Below are positions 44,368 through 54,322 of a stretch of DNA of 64,000 nt, in pieces (the first letter of the stretch is position 1; the number at the start of each line of letters is the position of its first letter). The translations under genes and the position numbers were made by a program. Source of the DNA: Halioxenophilus aromaticivorans (lineage in GTDB: Bacteria > Pseudomonadota > Gammaproteobacteria > Pseudomonadales > Cellvibrionaceae); the NCBI RefSeq assembly GCF_042850945.1, contig NZ_AP031496.1:2108001-2172000 (forward strand). Direction: 5' to 3'. A model generated the notes under the pieces. That model did not search any database, was not told the origin of the DNA, and was given only the letters and a program-made list of their open reading frames with translations.

Positions 44368-44394
44368 TTAAGTTTTTCCTGATTGCGCCGAAAA
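44368..44394 (+). promoter_or_regulatory. Sigma-28 (FliA) promoter of cheV-cheR
   Basis: TTAAGTTT, an 11-base spacer and GCCGAAAA match the sigma-28 consensus closely. It lies about 110 bases upstream of cheV, within the divergent flgA-cheV region. Confidence 0.85.
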
Positions 44395-44506
44395 CTTGTC
44401 AGTAACCGTTAATTCTTTGGTTTTGAGTGGATGTAAGCAAAGCACGTGCCCAGTTTTGCATCATCGTTCAGAATGATAAGACAATACATTTCCTGAGAGG
44501 AAACTC

Positions 44507-45460
44507 ATGGCTGGTGTTTTAGACAGCGTTAACCAACGGACGCAATTGGTTGGTCAAAATCGCCTGGAATTGCTGTTGTTTCGCCTAAAAGGCAAGCAAA
44601 TGTACGGCATCAACGTATTCAAGGTGAAAGAGGTGCTCCAGTGCCCTCCTTTATACGAGATTCCCAACAGAAACCCAGTAGTACGGGGAGTGGCCCATAT
44701 TCGCGGTGGGACCATCTCGATAATGGACATGAATTTGTCCATAGGCCGATCGCCTTTGGAAAATATTGAAAACTGCTTTGTAATCATTACCGAGTACAAC
44801 CGATCTACCCAGGGCTTTCTAGTAGGCGCTGTGGAAAAGATCGTTAATATGAATTGGGAGTCTATTCATCCGCCACCAAAGGGCGCTGGCCGAGAGAATT
44901 ATCTCACCGCTGTCACTGAGATCGAAAACCAATTGGTTGAGATTATTGACGTCGAGAAAATACTGGCCGAGGTGAGCCCGTTGTCTGATGAGATTAGCCA
45001 AGGCGTCATAGAGGATGGCATTGGCGAGCGGGTAGTGCAGAAGCACGTATTGATCGTCGACGACTCTGCCATTGCGCGCAAGCAAATTCAGCGTGTGGTT
45101 GAGCAGATGGGTATCAAGACCACACTGAAAAAGGACGGCAGGGAGGCGCTAGAGTACCTCGAAAGCATGGTGGCTGAGGGTCAAATCGCAGCCGACGAGC
45201 TCATATTAGTGATTTCAGACATCGAGATGCCTGAAATGGACGGCTACACCTTCACCGCTGAGGTGCGGGCGAATCCGGCGCTTAAAGACCTGCACGTTGT
45301 CTTACACACCTCGCTCAGTGGTGTGTTCAACGAAGCCATGGTCACTAAGGTAGGGGCCGATGACTTTCTAGCCAAGTTCAACCCAGACGATTTGGCGCGA
45401 GTGCTTAATGAGCGTGTCAAATGTATGACGGGTGAGAGCTTGCTGGACGAAGAAGAATGA
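44507..45460 (+). CDS. cheV: Chemotaxis coupling/response-regulator protein CheV
   Basis: A 317-residue protein with a CheW-like coupling domain (about residues 15-165) and a C-terminal receiver domain (about 178-305). The receiver has the acidic pair and phospho-acceptor: LIVDDSAIARKQI and ISDIEMPEMDGYT. It joins receptors to CheA and can be phosphorylated. The ATG follows GAGAGGAAA. cheR follows after 41 bases. Confidence 0.96.
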   Translation: MAGVLDSVNQRTQLVGQNRLELLLFRLKGKQMYGINVFKVKEVLQCPPLYEIPNRNPVVRGVAHIRGGTISIMDMNLSIGRSPLENIENCFVIITEYNRSTQGFLVGAVEKIVNMNWESIHPPPKGAGRENYLTAVTEIENQLVEIIDVEKILAEVSPLSDEISQGVIEDGIGERVVQKHVLIVDDSAIARKQIQRVVEQMGIKTTLKKDGREALEYLESMVAEGQIAADELILVISDIEMPEMDGYTFTAEVRANPALKDLHVVLHTSLSGVFNEAMVTKVGADDFLAKFNPDDLARVLNERVKCMTGESLLDEEE

Positions 45461-45501
45461 CAGCAGGCCAGAGTGTGAACTAGGTTGCCAGAGCGTATTC
45501 A

Positions 45502-46377
45502 TTGAAACCAGATGACCCCAAACTTACCAGTGAGAATGAATTGCTGACCAATATCGATCCGGCTGAGTTTGATCAGTTTCGGAACCTATTGGAAACCGCC
45601 AGCGGCATTCATTTACCGACTAGTAAGCAATACCTTGTTGCAACCCGTCTGCGCCGCATAATGCACGACCACAGTTTCGGTACTTTGAGGCAATTAATCG
45701 ATAACTTGAAGCAATCAGGCCCCACCGGTTTGAAAGCCCAAGTTGTCGAAGCCATGACTACTAACGAAACCTTTTGGTTTCGCGACAGCTATCCGTTTCA
45801 TTATTTGAGTAACGAGCTATTGCCCCAGTGGTTATCCAAACCCTTGAATCAACGTATTCGAGTTTGGTGCGCGGCTTGCTCCTCGGGGCAGGAACCCTAT
45901 TCGCTAGCGATGATTGCAGCGGAATATGCCAGGAAGCACTCACTCGCTGCGCCCCCCATTGAGATTATGGCCACCGATATATCCGAGGCCATGTTGACGC
46001 GTTGCCGCAGTGGTATCTATGACCACCTAGAACTCACCCGCGGCCTTAGCAACACTCTGTTAACTCGATATTTCGATGACGTTGGCGAGGGTAGTTGGCA
46101 GGTTAAGGATGCCTTACGCAAGCAAATCAACTTTCGGCGCCTGAACCTAGTAGAGTCTTTCTCGAGTTTTGGCCGATTCGATATCGTATTTTGCCGCAAC
46201 GTCCTAATCTATTTTTCTGCCGACCTGAAGACCGACATACTGGCGCGAATACATCAACAGTTACAGCCAGAAGGCGTGCTCTTCTTGGGCGCTTCTGAGG
46301 GGCTGGGTAACGCTAGTTCGTTATTTTCCATGGTTCAGTGCAATCCAGGTATTGCCTACAGAAGTGTGCAAAAATAG
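45502..46377 (+). CDS. cheR: Chemotaxis protein methyltransferase CheR
   Basis: A 291-residue methyltransferase that methylates glutamates of chemoreceptors. It has the N-terminal helical domain (FRNLLETASGIHL...VATRLRR), TNETFWFRD, WCAACSSGQEPYSLAM for S-adenosylmethionine, and FDIVFCRNVLIYF. It uses a TTG start with no strong ribosome site, so expression may depend on coupling to cheV. In related genomes flgB often comes next; here it is about 9.5 kb away. Confidence 0.95.
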   Translation: MKPDDPKLTSENELLTNIDPAEFDQFRNLLETASGIHLPTSKQYLVATRLRRIMHDHSFGTLRQLIDNLKQSGPTGLKAQVVEAMTTNETFWFRDSYPFHYLSNELLPQWLSKPLNQRIRVWCAACSSGQEPYSLAMIAAEYARKHSLAAPPIEIMATDISEAMLTRCRSGIYDHLELTRGLSNTLLTRYFDDVGEGSWQVKDALRKQINFRRLNLVESFSSFGRFDIVFCRNVLIYFSADLKTDILARIHQQLQPEGVLFLGASEGLGNASSLFSMVQCNPGIAYRSVQK

Positions 46378-47085
46378 TGCGGAATAACACTGCTTTTCGC
46401 GGTGTTGTAAAAACTGAACTATTGCGGTGCGTTTCTCCTGGGTAAGCTGTTTGTAAAACTTACTAGCCGTGTAATTTAGTTAACGTTTAATTCATTTTTC
46501 TCTTCCTACACTTCACATAGATTTTCTCGCCGTTCAGATTCCTGGGCGTTTCATGCGCTTTGTTTTACGTTTTTCTGCACTATCTCGTTTTTTATAAGTT
46601 GAGCACAGTTATTGCAGAATCATTCTTATGCCTAGGTAAGCGTTATCAGGGTTGAGGTTTTTAAGTCTGAATTGCCGCTTTCTTGTGCGCCGTTGTTCGC
46701 GTACCCACGCAGGTTATAACAGCTACAACGGCACGGTTGAATGTAAAGTGTGATGGCTATCTTATTTAAATCACAGAAGTGTAAAGTTGTGGAATTTTAG
46801 AAGGGTAGATTTTGTCGTAGGTTTTGGGACGGCGCGCCTCTCGGTCTTTATCGCCTAACAGCTTACGTACAGTAAGACACATATCAATCGTGGCTTATGG
46901 GCTGTAGTTATCGGCGCTAGCTGATTGGCATGGATTAGGTTTGGTCTCGGTTTCATCACCTGCACACATCTCCCACGCGGCAGGCATAGAGACGTAGTTT
47001 TGTACCTACCAGTGTTAATTTAACGCTGGTCAGTCGACAAGTTCAGGTAATCAAACGCAGAACTTGCGTAAAGGAATGTGATTGA
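46378..47085. other. Long intergenic region between cheR and opgG
   Basis: About 700 bases with no reading frame of merit. A loose inverted repeat TGTGAT-N15-ATCACA occurs at 46749-46775; its spacing is wrong for a CRP site. No terminator with a T-run was found after cheR. The opgG ribosome site AAGGAA is at its end. Confidence 0.5.
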
Positions 47086-48765
47086 GTGTTAAGTAGTAAA
47101 GGAAGTATAGCCCAATTTTCATTTATGCCACTCCTATGCCAAGGCAGCCTCGTTTTTATACAGCGTGTCAGTTGGCTGGTTTTTGTTTGTACCGTGGCTA
47201 ATAGTGCGTTTGCTCAGCCGGCCCCCGCTCAAGCCAAAAACGACGATGGCGAAGGCGCTCCAACGTCTGTTGTCAATGGTCAAGAGGCTAACGCCGACGG
47301 TTTATTGCGCCTGATTACCGAGCGAGCAAAAAAGTTGGCCGCAAAAGCGTATGCGGAAACTGTGGCAGAAGCTCCTGAAGAGCTAAAAAACATTTCGCAG
47401 AGTCAGTATCGCAGTATCCGATTCAACCCCGATGCCGCGCTATGGAAAAACGTTGCGCCCTATGAGCTCCAACTTTTCCACCCGGGTTTTCTCTACTTGC
47501 ATCCGATCAAATTGAACGTGATTGATCAGTATCAAGTGGTAAATCAAATTGGTTTTGATCGCTCGCAATTTATTTACGAAAAAAACGTTGCCGCGCTGGA
47601 AAAGGCGCTGGCTAAGCATACCGATCAACAACTGGGTTTTTCTGGCTTTCGTGTGCATTACCCGATCAATCGAGAAAGCTACAAAGACGAAATGCTGGTG
47701 TTCCAGGGGGCTTCCTATTTCAGGCCGGTTGGCCCTAACCAGGTGTACGGATTGTCTGCCCGCGGATTGGCCGTTGACACAGGCGAGCCAGGTGGCGAAG
47801 AATTTCCTCGGTTTATAGAGTACTGGGTGATACAGCCAAAATCCGATGACAATCAATTGGTCATTGGCGCTTTACTGGACAGCCCGTCACTGTCCGGTGC
47901 CTATGTCTTCTCGGTTGATGTGGGTGTGAATACTAATATAGAGGTTAAAAGCAAAATATTTACCCGAGAGAATGTGAAAAAGTTGGGCGTTGCGCCCTTA
48001 ACCAGTATGTATTTCTTTGGTGAGAATAGTAATCGCTTCCCCGGTGATTATCGCCCGGAAGTTCACGATTCAGATGGTTTGCAAGTGGAAACCCAGTCAG
48101 GTGAGTGGATTTGGCGGCCGCTAAAAAACCCAGCCAATCTCTCAATTACCTCTTCTATGGTGCCGGGGCTGGCTGGTTTTGGTTTAAGCCAGCGTGATCG
48201 CGATTTTAACCATTACTTAGATTTGCAGGCACACTATCAGAAACGGCCCAGTTTGTGGGTAGAGCCCACCAACGAGTGGGGTGAAGGCCGTGTGGAGTTG
48301 GTCGAAATCCCAACTCCCAACGAGACTAATGACAACATCGTTGCTTATTGGGTAAGTAATAAACCGGTTAAGGCTGGTACTGAACTTACCTACAACTATC
48401 GGCTGTCGTCTTTCGATTCTCATACGCCGGGGCAATCCCTAGCGCGTGTCGAGCAGACTCGCAGCGGCCGGGGGCCACATTCGCGATCCAACGACGGCAC
48501 CCAGCAATTTGTTATCGATTTCGCCGGTGGCGGAATTGGCAAACTGGATGCGAGTGCTCCGGTAACGGCGGATATACAAGTTAATCAAGGCCAGGTTCGC
48601 GACGTAAGCGTGGTAAAGGTTGATCAGCAGGATCGTTGGCAGGTGGCATTTAAATTGATGCCACAAGCTAAAGCGGTGGTCGACATGCGGTTGTCGATCA
48701 ATTTAAAAGGTAAGAGACTTAGTGAGGTATGGAATTATGTTTGGACGTCAGAAGGCATCCAGTAA
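47086..48765 (+). CDS. opgG: Periplasmic glucan biosynthesis protein OpgG
   Basis: A 559-residue exported protein (signal peptide to AFAQ, about residue 43) of the MdoG/OpgG family. It contains the FDRSQFIYEKN-type central blocks and GLSQRDRDFNHYLDLQAHY with PSLWVEPTNEWGEG, the most conserved stretch. With OpgH it builds osmoregulated periplasmic glucans. GTG start with AAGGAA 9 bases upstream. opgH overlaps its last codons. Confidence 0.95.
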   Translation: MLSSKGSIAQFSFMPLLCQGSLVFIQRVSWLVFVCTVANSAFAQPAPAQAKNDDGEGAPTSVVNGQEANADGLLRLITERAKKLAAKAYAETVAEAPEELKNISQSQYRSIRFNPDAALWKNVAPYELQLFHPGFLYLHPIKLNVIDQYQVVNQIGFDRSQFIYEKNVAALEKALAKHTDQQLGFSGFRVHYPINRESYKDEMLVFQGASYFRPVGPNQVYGLSARGLAVDTGEPGGEEFPRFIEYWVIQPKSDDNQLVIGALLDSPSLSGAYVFSVDVGVNTNIEVKSKIFTRENVKKLGVAPLTSMYFFGENSNRFPGDYRPEVHDSDGLQVETQSGEWIWRPLKNPANLSITSSMVPGLAGFGLSQRDRDFNHYLDLQAHYQKRPSLWVEPTNEWGEGRVELVEIPTPNETNDNIVAYWVSNKPVKAGTELTYNYRLSSFDSHTPGQSLARVEQTRSGRGPHSRSNDGTQQFVIDFAGGGIGKLDASAPVTADIQVNQGQVRDVSVVKVDQQDRWQVAFKLMPQAKAVVDMRLSINLKGKRLSEVWNYVWTSEGIQ

Positions 48766-50737
48766 CAGACAATACCTGGATAGCACAGGTAGCGGGCGAG
48801 GAGCACCCGGCGGTGCGCACTACCCGCTGAAAAGTCTTCGTTTACCTGTTTTTTTAATCGTCGCGCTGTCGACCACAGTGGCCGGCGGTTGGATGATGCA
48901 CGATATTCTAAGTGCCAACGGGTTGACCATATTTGAAACCACGTTGTTGGTATTTTTTGTGGCCACCTTCAGCTGGATAAGCGTGGCGTTTTGGAGCGGC
49001 TTTTTAGGCTTTGTTCTCCAGCTGTCCAATCGAGACCCACTAACGCTCACAGCACAACACGGTATTGCCAAATCATCTCAGTTGGATGAATTTAGAACAG
49101 CCGTGATTATGCCGGTATACAACGAAGATGTTGACCGAGTCATTGCAGGGTTTGAAACCAGCTTCCGATCTATGGTGGCCACCGGCAACATCGACCATTT
49201 CGATTTTTATCTGCTCAGTGACAGTCAAAGCGAGGCTATTAAAGCCCAGGAGCTGCGAGCTTGGCGCCATTTGCAGGCACGCCTTGGCCATTTGGCGGAT
49301 CACATCTACTACCGTAACCGCACCGACAACAAAAACCGAAAGGTCGGTAATATCGAAGAATTTTGTCAACGGTGGGGCTGGCGCTACGAAGCCATGATTG
49401 TGCTGGACGCAGACAGCGTTATGACCGGTAGTTGTATGGTGGATTTAGCCTCACGAATGAAAGCCAACCCCAAATTGGGCCTTTTACAAACGGTGCCTAT
49501 CCCAGTTAGGCAAACCACTACCTTTGGACGCTTCCTACAGTTTGCGGCCAGTTTATGTAGCCCAATGTTAGCTACCGGTTTGGCTTTTTGGCAAACCGAC
49601 AACGCAAACTATTGGGGGCATAACGCGATTATTCGGGTTCAGGCCTTTGTAACCTCCTGTGGCTTGCCTGTGCTGCCCGGCAAGGCGCCCTTTGGTGGCG
49701 AAATTCTAAGCCATGACTTTGTTGAAGCGGCGCTGTTACGCCGCAGTGGTTGGCAGGTTCTGCTGGATGCAAAGCAGGGCGGTAGTTTTGAAGAAGTACC
49801 GGGTAATATTCTGGACTACGCCACCCGTGATCGTCGCTGGTTGCAGGGCAACATACAGCACCTTGGCTTGCTCGGCGCAGCCAAGCTAACACTGATGAGC
49901 CGTCTGCATATGCTGCTTGGCGCCATGGCCTATCTCACCTCGGTTTTGTGGTTTGTTATGTTGCTGCTGAGCAGCCTAGACGCTGTTTCGCGGGCCGTAG
50001 CACCGAAAGAATTTTTTAGTGCGGGTTATCAACTGTTTCCCAGTTGGCCCATTGCCAAAACAGGCGTTATCATTTCCCTGCTTGTGGTAACTGCGTGTTT
50101 ACTTTTGCTGCCAAAAATGTTTTCGCTCATCTTGGCGTGCAGAGACAATGCAAAAAGCTATGGAGGTGTTGTTCGACTATCGGCCTCCGCAGTATTTGAG
50201 TTCTTTTTCGCGGTGATCATTGCGCCCATAATGATGGTGTTCCACACCTGTTTTGTGTTCTCTACACTTTCTGGGGTTAATATCACATGGAATGCTCAGC
50301 CAAGAGAGGGTAGAACATTAAGCTGGGGCGAGACCTTCCGCAGAACTTGGTGGGTAAGCTTACTGGCTCTGGCGTGGGCTGGTGTTACAGCATATTACAC
50401 CACCACGTATTTCTACTGGCTGCTACCGGTGGTTACCGGGCTGATTCTAGCGGCACCTATAATCCGTTGGTCCAGCAGCCCAAGAGTGGGATTATGGCTG
50501 CGTAAACATCGATTCTTACTCAGCCCCAGTGAGGCTTGTCACTGCATTGAGTTAGAGGAGTTGGACCACAGCTTAGAGCAGGTTCGCTATGATTTGTCCA
50601 AGCCCGCCCTAGACGAATCGATCAACCCAGAGTTACTGCCCGATGTTTACTTAGCAATGCCCAAACAATCGCTGTTTAAATACCAGAAACCAAAGCCGGC
50701 CTACAAGCCGACCGGTACTCAGCCAATAGTTCGGTAA
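48737..50737 (+). CDS. opgH: Glucans biosynthesis glucosyltransferase OpgH
   Basis: A 666-residue polytopic inner-membrane GT2 enzyme. The catalytic elements VIMPVYNED, LDADSVMTG, a GEILSHDFVEAALLRRSG block and RDRRWLQGN (the QxxRW-like motif) are in order, with transmembrane helices at both ends. It polymerises glucose from UDP-glucose for periplasmic glucans. The ATG at 48737 is preferred: GAGG lies 9 bases upstream, while the GTG at 48722 has none. It overlaps opgG by 29 bases. Confidence 0.95.
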   Translation: MFGRQKASSNRQYLDSTGSGRGAPGGAHYPLKSLRLPVFLIVALSTTVAGGWMMHDILSANGLTIFETTLLVFFVATFSWISVAFWSGFLGFVLQLSNRDPLTLTAQHGIAKSSQLDEFRTAVIMPVYNEDVDRVIAGFETSFRSMVATGNIDHFDFYLLSDSQSEAIKAQELRAWRHLQARLGHLADHIYYRNRTDNKNRKVGNIEEFCQRWGWRYEAMIVLDADSVMTGSCMVDLASRMKANPKLGLLQTVPIPVRQTTTFGRFLQFAASLCSPMLATGLAFWQTDNANYWGHNAIIRVQAFVTSCGLPVLPGKAPFGGEILSHDFVEAALLRRSGWQVLLDAKQGGSFEEVPGNILDYATRDRRWLQGNIQHLGLLGAAKLTLMSRLHMLLGAMAYLTSVLWFVMLLLSSLDAVSRAVAPKEFFSAGYQLFPSWPIAKTGVIISLLVVTACLLLLPKMFSLILACRDNAKSYGGVVRLSASAVFEFFFAVIIAPIMMVFHTCFVFSTLSGVNITWNAQPREGRTLSWGETFRRTWWVSLLALAWAGVTAYYTTTYFYWLLPVVTGLILAAPIIRWSSSPRVGLWLRKHRFLLSPSEACHCIELEELDHSLEQVRYDLSKPALDESINPELLPDVYLAMPKQSLFKYQKPKPAYKPTGTQPIVR

Positions 50738-50745
50738 CAAATCCT

Positions 50746-50775
50746 CCCCCGCAGCAGGGTCAACCGCTGCGGGGG
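50746..50775 (+). terminator. Strong hairpin after opgH
   Basis: A perfect 10-bp stem CCCCCGCAGC/GCTGCGGGGG with a 10-base loop starts 8 bases after the opgH stop. No T-run follows, so it may stabilise the mRNA or cause Rho-dependent ending. Confidence 0.6.
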
Positions 50776-51201
50776 CAGCAACCCCTTGCTCCTAAAGCTC
50801 TATGTCCGCAATTGTTTTCCCATCATTGCCTCGTTCCCGGCGCAAACTCTCGCCGGTAAAGCCTATTCAAAGAATAGCTTCAGTGAATTGTTCATTAGCA
50901 GTTACTACGTTAGTTCCCCTGCATTGCTGTTCACTAATTGAGTCCTAATGGTCTATCCGACCTCTCTACACTGCCGATAACTACCTTGCTGACAATTTCT
51001 TAGATTTGCGCAGCAGTAGGCCAATGTAAATTCTTCCAAAACAAATGCGTTTTGTACACGCTACATAGCCAAGCCGTAACGCAATAGCCCGAATTTAGCG
51101 GGCTGTAGACGGGGTAATTGTTGGCGTGTGAATTGCTCTCTACAAATTTATAAACCAATGTCGAGTACGTTGGTCAGTGGTATAGGTTTGTAGGAGTGCG
51201 T
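50776..51201. other. Intergenic region before the exonuclease gene
   Basis: About 425 bases with no supported gene or RNA. Only the ribosome site AGGAG at the right end was seen. Confidence 0.5.
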
Positions 51202-51765
51202 ATGAAATTTCACAGTTGCATTGACATAGAAGCTTCCGGCTTTGGCCCACGCAGTTACCCCATTGAGGTCGGTGTTTTTCTGGCCAATGGCGAGCGTTAC
51301 TCGCGGTTGATCAGGCCTATGTGGAACTGGCGCCACTGGGATACACAAGCGGAATCTGTGCATGGCATCACTCGGGATCAGTTAGCCCATTATGGCCTAG
51401 ACGTAGTTGAAGTGTGTGCCGAACTCAACGATTTGTGCGCAGGCGAAACACTTTATACCGATGCTTGGAGTCACGACAGCCGTTGGTTGACTACGTTATT
51501 TCATGCTGGCAGAACTGTCATGAACTTTAAATGTCGTGCAGTTGAAATGGTGTTGGACGAATACGCCACCGAACACTGGACAGAATTAAAACACGAGGCT
51601 GCTCGCCAGCTAGGCTTGGCCGAGCACAGAGCGATCAACGATGCTTTTATTGTGCAGCATGCATTGGTTAAAGCTGAGCAGTCGGCAGCGATAGAGCCCA
51701 CCTTCAATGCTCGTGCTAAACAGTGGCTAAACGAAAGCAGAAAGAAGGTGGCTGGTTGGGTATAA
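51202..51765 (+). CDS. DEDDh-type 3'-5' exonuclease (DnaQ-like RNase T fold)
   Basis: A 187-residue single-domain nuclease. The acidic pair is D8/E10 in CIDIEASGFG, further elements are AWSHDSRWL, and the last motif HRAINDA carries the DEDDh histidine and aspartate. No helicase or polymerase domain is attached, and the target (DNA or RNA) cannot be read. The ATG at 51202 has AGGAG 5 bases upstream; a GTG at 51196 would be too close to it. Confidence 0.85.
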   Translation: MKFHSCIDIEASGFGPRSYPIEVGVFLANGERYSRLIRPMWNWRHWDTQAESVHGITRDQLAHYGLDVVEVCAELNDLCAGETLYTDAWSHDSRWLTTLFHAGRTVMNFKCRAVEMVLDEYATEHWTELKHEAARQLGLAEHRAINDAFIVQHALVKAEQSAAIEPTFNARAKQWLNESRKKVAGWV

Positions 51766-52098
51766 AGCGTTGGGCATTGCGTACCGATGCAGATCCCATA
51801 GCACGGCATCACGCCATGTTTGAACTATTAGCCGGCAAGTCTTTTTATGGTGTAAGTCGGCCGCACATACCTTTCACAAGCTCGCTAAAAAGCAAAGGGC
51901 GCTTGATCAAGAGCCCCCAGCTTTGTGTACTAGTCCGCTACCGCGGCATTCTAATTTCGGACTCCTAATCGCTAGTCCAAGTAAAGCTTACGTTTGGCAA
52001 CCAATACGTTTATAGAAGTATTGTCATTTCGATTTTTAGGCCTCTTAAAAACCTGAAATCTAAAGGGCGTTATAAACTCGTCCTTTAACGACGGGCAC
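51766..52098. other. Intergenic region after the exonuclease gene
   Basis: About 330 bases; an out-of-phase 81-codon frame overlapping the exonuclease end is not credible. Nothing else was recognised before the terminator of the convergent porin-like gene. Confidence 0.5.
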
Positions 52099-52122
52099 AA
52101 AAAAGCCCGCGGTTGCGGGCTT
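52099..52122 (-). terminator. Terminator of the OmpA-like barrel gene
   Basis: On the - strand, AAGCCCGC/GCGGGCTT arms with a 4-base loop are followed by TTTTTT. It lies 22 bases after the gene. Confidence 0.9.
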
Positions 52123-52143
52123 GTTTAATTTGTCTTTACTCTA

Positions 52144-52722
52144 TTAGAAGCGAAATTCAAGGCCGAGGCTGGCTTGTCTATAATCGGTATCGAAATCCGT
52201 GTCATCGACGTCTTCGGCCACGTCGCTGGCATCCAGGTCGGTATCGTATACCACGTATTCAGCATTGATGTAAAAGTTAGGGGTAATACCCAGGGCGACA
52301 CCTCCGCCGTAAAACAAGCCTTTGTCATCGGTATCACCGCCGAAATTTAATATTTCGTAGTCGGTCTCCCACCAAAGCTGGCCGAGCTTTGCGTAGATTT
52401 CAAAATTATCGGTGATGGGAAAGGTGCCTTTTACCGCTAGTGTCATGCCGTCGGTTGAGGCGTTGGCTAAATCACCGCCGTACTCGCCGAAATCGACATA
52501 GCTACCCTCAACTGCAACGAATGGCAAAAAACGATAGCCTACCACGCCTTGTAGTATGTCGTTGTCATCATCGAAGTCGTCTTCGCCATCGATTTTCAAA
52601 TAACCGTAATTACCACCGATGTAGGCACCCGTTGGGTTTTCCATATCCGCGAAGGATTGGTTGACGGCTAGTAAACCAAAAGCTGATAGCGTAGTTGCGG
52701 CTAGAAAAGGCTTTAGTTTCAT
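52144..52722 (-). CDS. Small outer-membrane beta-barrel protein (OmpA/OmpW-like porin family)
   Basis: A 192-residue exported protein with a signal peptide (cleavage near SFADM, about residue 26). Amphipathic strands alternate with acidic loops (DGEDDFDDDND, DVAEDVDDTDFDTD), and the protein ends in ASLGLEFRF with the terminal Phe needed for barrel assembly. It looks like an 8-stranded barrel. Loop acidity suggests cation or Ca2+ contact, but no function is known. The ATG at 52722 has GAGGAAAA upstream. Confidence 0.85.
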   Translation of the reverse strand: MKLKPFLAATTLSAFGLLAVNQSFADMENPTGAYIGGNYGYLKIDGEDDFDDDNDILQGVVGYRFLPFVAVEGSYVDFGEYGGDLANASTDGMTLAVKGTFPITDNFEIYAKLGQLWWETDYEILNFGGDTDDKGLFYGGGVALGITPNFYINAEYVVYDTDLDASDVAEDVDDTDFDTDYRQASLGLEFRF

Positions 52723-52978
52723 GGGTATTTTCCTCAAAGTAATCGTAATTACCTAGCAGTAGTCAAGAGTCGTGCCAAAAGAGAAGTGTGATTATTCAGT
52801 GTAAAAATAGGCCATTACGGAGGGTAATTAAACAAATCGCTGAAAAATGCTCTCTGTATCCGGCTTACAGATGAATATCGATGTAACTATTGCAAAGGGC
52901 TTTTGTAGTAATTAGTTTGCGCGCGGCTTCAAAGTTTTCTAAAACACATATCCGTTTAAATAATATTCATCTCGGCGC

Positions 52979-54322
52979 TTAGCTGTGTTTGAGTAGACGA
53001 CTAAAGATCCGATCCATATCGTTTACGCTGTTGCAAGTCTCCAGCGTTGAGCAGTAGGGGGCATATTGTTCGATTATTGAATCGCCAGTGTTCCATTGGG
53101 CTCTGGGTTCTGGGTTGAGCCACAGGGTACTTAGAGACTTTCGGTAAACTGTCCGCCAAATTTCGGCATTGCTGCTGTCGTAATTATTGCGAGCATCACC
53201 CAGTATGATGACATGGGTCCGATGGTCAACCGAGTGACCGGCAATGTCGTTATAGTCGAGTAGGGCCTGACCATAGTCGGTAGAACCATGGGATAACTTG
53301 TCCACAGTCATGGCAATGGCCTCGGTACTGTTAGTCGTCGCAAATAGATTAGTGACTTCCGTGGTGTGATTGGTGAATACAAACGACCGCACATTGGGTA
53401 GAACGGACTGCAGCGCATGTACAAAGAGTAGAAAAAACTTAGATGTTTTGGCAATTGAGCCGCTAACATCACAGAGCGCGTGTACTTTTGGTTTTTCCTT
53501 CTTGGTGGATTTCCAATGGGTCTTGTAGGGTAGTCCACCGTAGGCGATATTCGACGTAATCGTTTTTTTTACGTCCAGTTGGCCTTTGCGATGCATTTTC
53601 TTCTTTCGGCTATGCTGGCTGGCCAGTTTTTTAGCAACTTTCAGAATCAACGTGCGCAGTAGTATCTGTTCGTGATCTTCCATGGTGGTGAGCTTTTGTT
53701 TTTGTAGCCGGTTGAACTGAAGACTTGATACGCTATTTTTACCAAATAGCTGATACTGTTGGCCCACGAATGCGGTTATCAATTGCAGTAATTGTTGCCG
53801 TTTTTCTTCTAGGTGATGTGCAGTGTCACATTCGCTGTTTTCGTTTCTTAGCTGCGCAATTTCTCTTACCAGGGCTCTATCGCCCATGGCGATGAGAATC
53901 TGCCGGCTAACACGGTTAATTTGCAAAAATAACGTCATTTCCTGCGTATTTACCTGCTGGGCTGCATTGGCTATGGCTAAGCTTAGGTTTGGGTTAGCGG
54001 ATGTCAGCAGTTGGCCCAATTCAGATTGGGCAATCGGAACCGGGAAAGCGTTTGATATACTAGTTTGCTGAGTGCGTAGTGTGGGTAAATCAATATTATC
54101 TCTGATTGCACCGGTTGTGAAAAACGCTTCAAATAGATCTGCGGTTTGCCGAGCGTGGGTTTCACTTTTGGCCAGGGTAGCGCACAGCGCAGCCTTTATT
54201 TGATGGCGATGTTCAAAGCCTATTAGCCCACAGGCTTTAAGTGCGATTATGGTTTCATTGGCAGAAACGGGTATTCCGTGGTGTCTCAGCGACTGTACGA
54301 ACGACAGAAGTGCTTTATCCAC
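52979..54322 (-). CDS. CoxE-like von Willebrand A domain protein
   Basis: A 447-residue cytoplasmic protein: no signal peptide, a helical N-terminal region of about 250 residues, then a VWA domain with HALCDVSGSIAKTSKFF as the metal-site motif and HVIILGDARNNY near the end. This is the CoxE-like partner that commonly follows MoxR ATPases; the pairs act as metal- or cofactor-insertion chaperones or in stress. It overlaps its MoxR partner by 8 bases, so they are co-expressed. The client is unknown. Confidence 0.9.
   Translation of the reverse strand: MDKALLSFVQSLRHHGIPVSANETIIALKACGLIGFEHRHQIKAALCATLAKSETHARQTADLFEAFFTTGAIRDNIDLPTLRTQQTSISNAFPVPIAQSELGQLLTSANPNLSLAIANAAQQVNTQEMTLFLQINRVSRQILIAMGDRALVREIAQLRNENSECDTAHHLEEKRQQLLQLITAFVGQQYQLFGKNSVSSLQFNRLQKQKLTTMEDHEQILLRTLILKVAKKLASQHSRKKKMHRKGQLDVKKTITSNIAYGGLPYKTHWKSTKKEKPKVHALCDVSGSIAKTSKFFLLFVHALQSVLPNVRSFVFTNHTTEVTNLFATTNSTEAIAMTVDKLSHGSTDYGQALLDYNDIAGHSVDHRTHVIILGDARNNYDSSNAEIWRTVYRKSLSTLWLNPEPRAQWNTGDSIIEQYAPYCSTLETCNSVNDMDRIFSRLLKHS

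Noticed and set aside
46749..46775. CRP-like site TGTGAT-N15-ATCACA
   Set aside because: A CRP site needs about 4 bases between these halves; 15 is incompatible.
51723..51968. 81-codon frame overlapping the end of the exonuclease gene
   Set aside because: Its first part is an alternative frame of the exonuclease, and no ribosome site or domain supports it.
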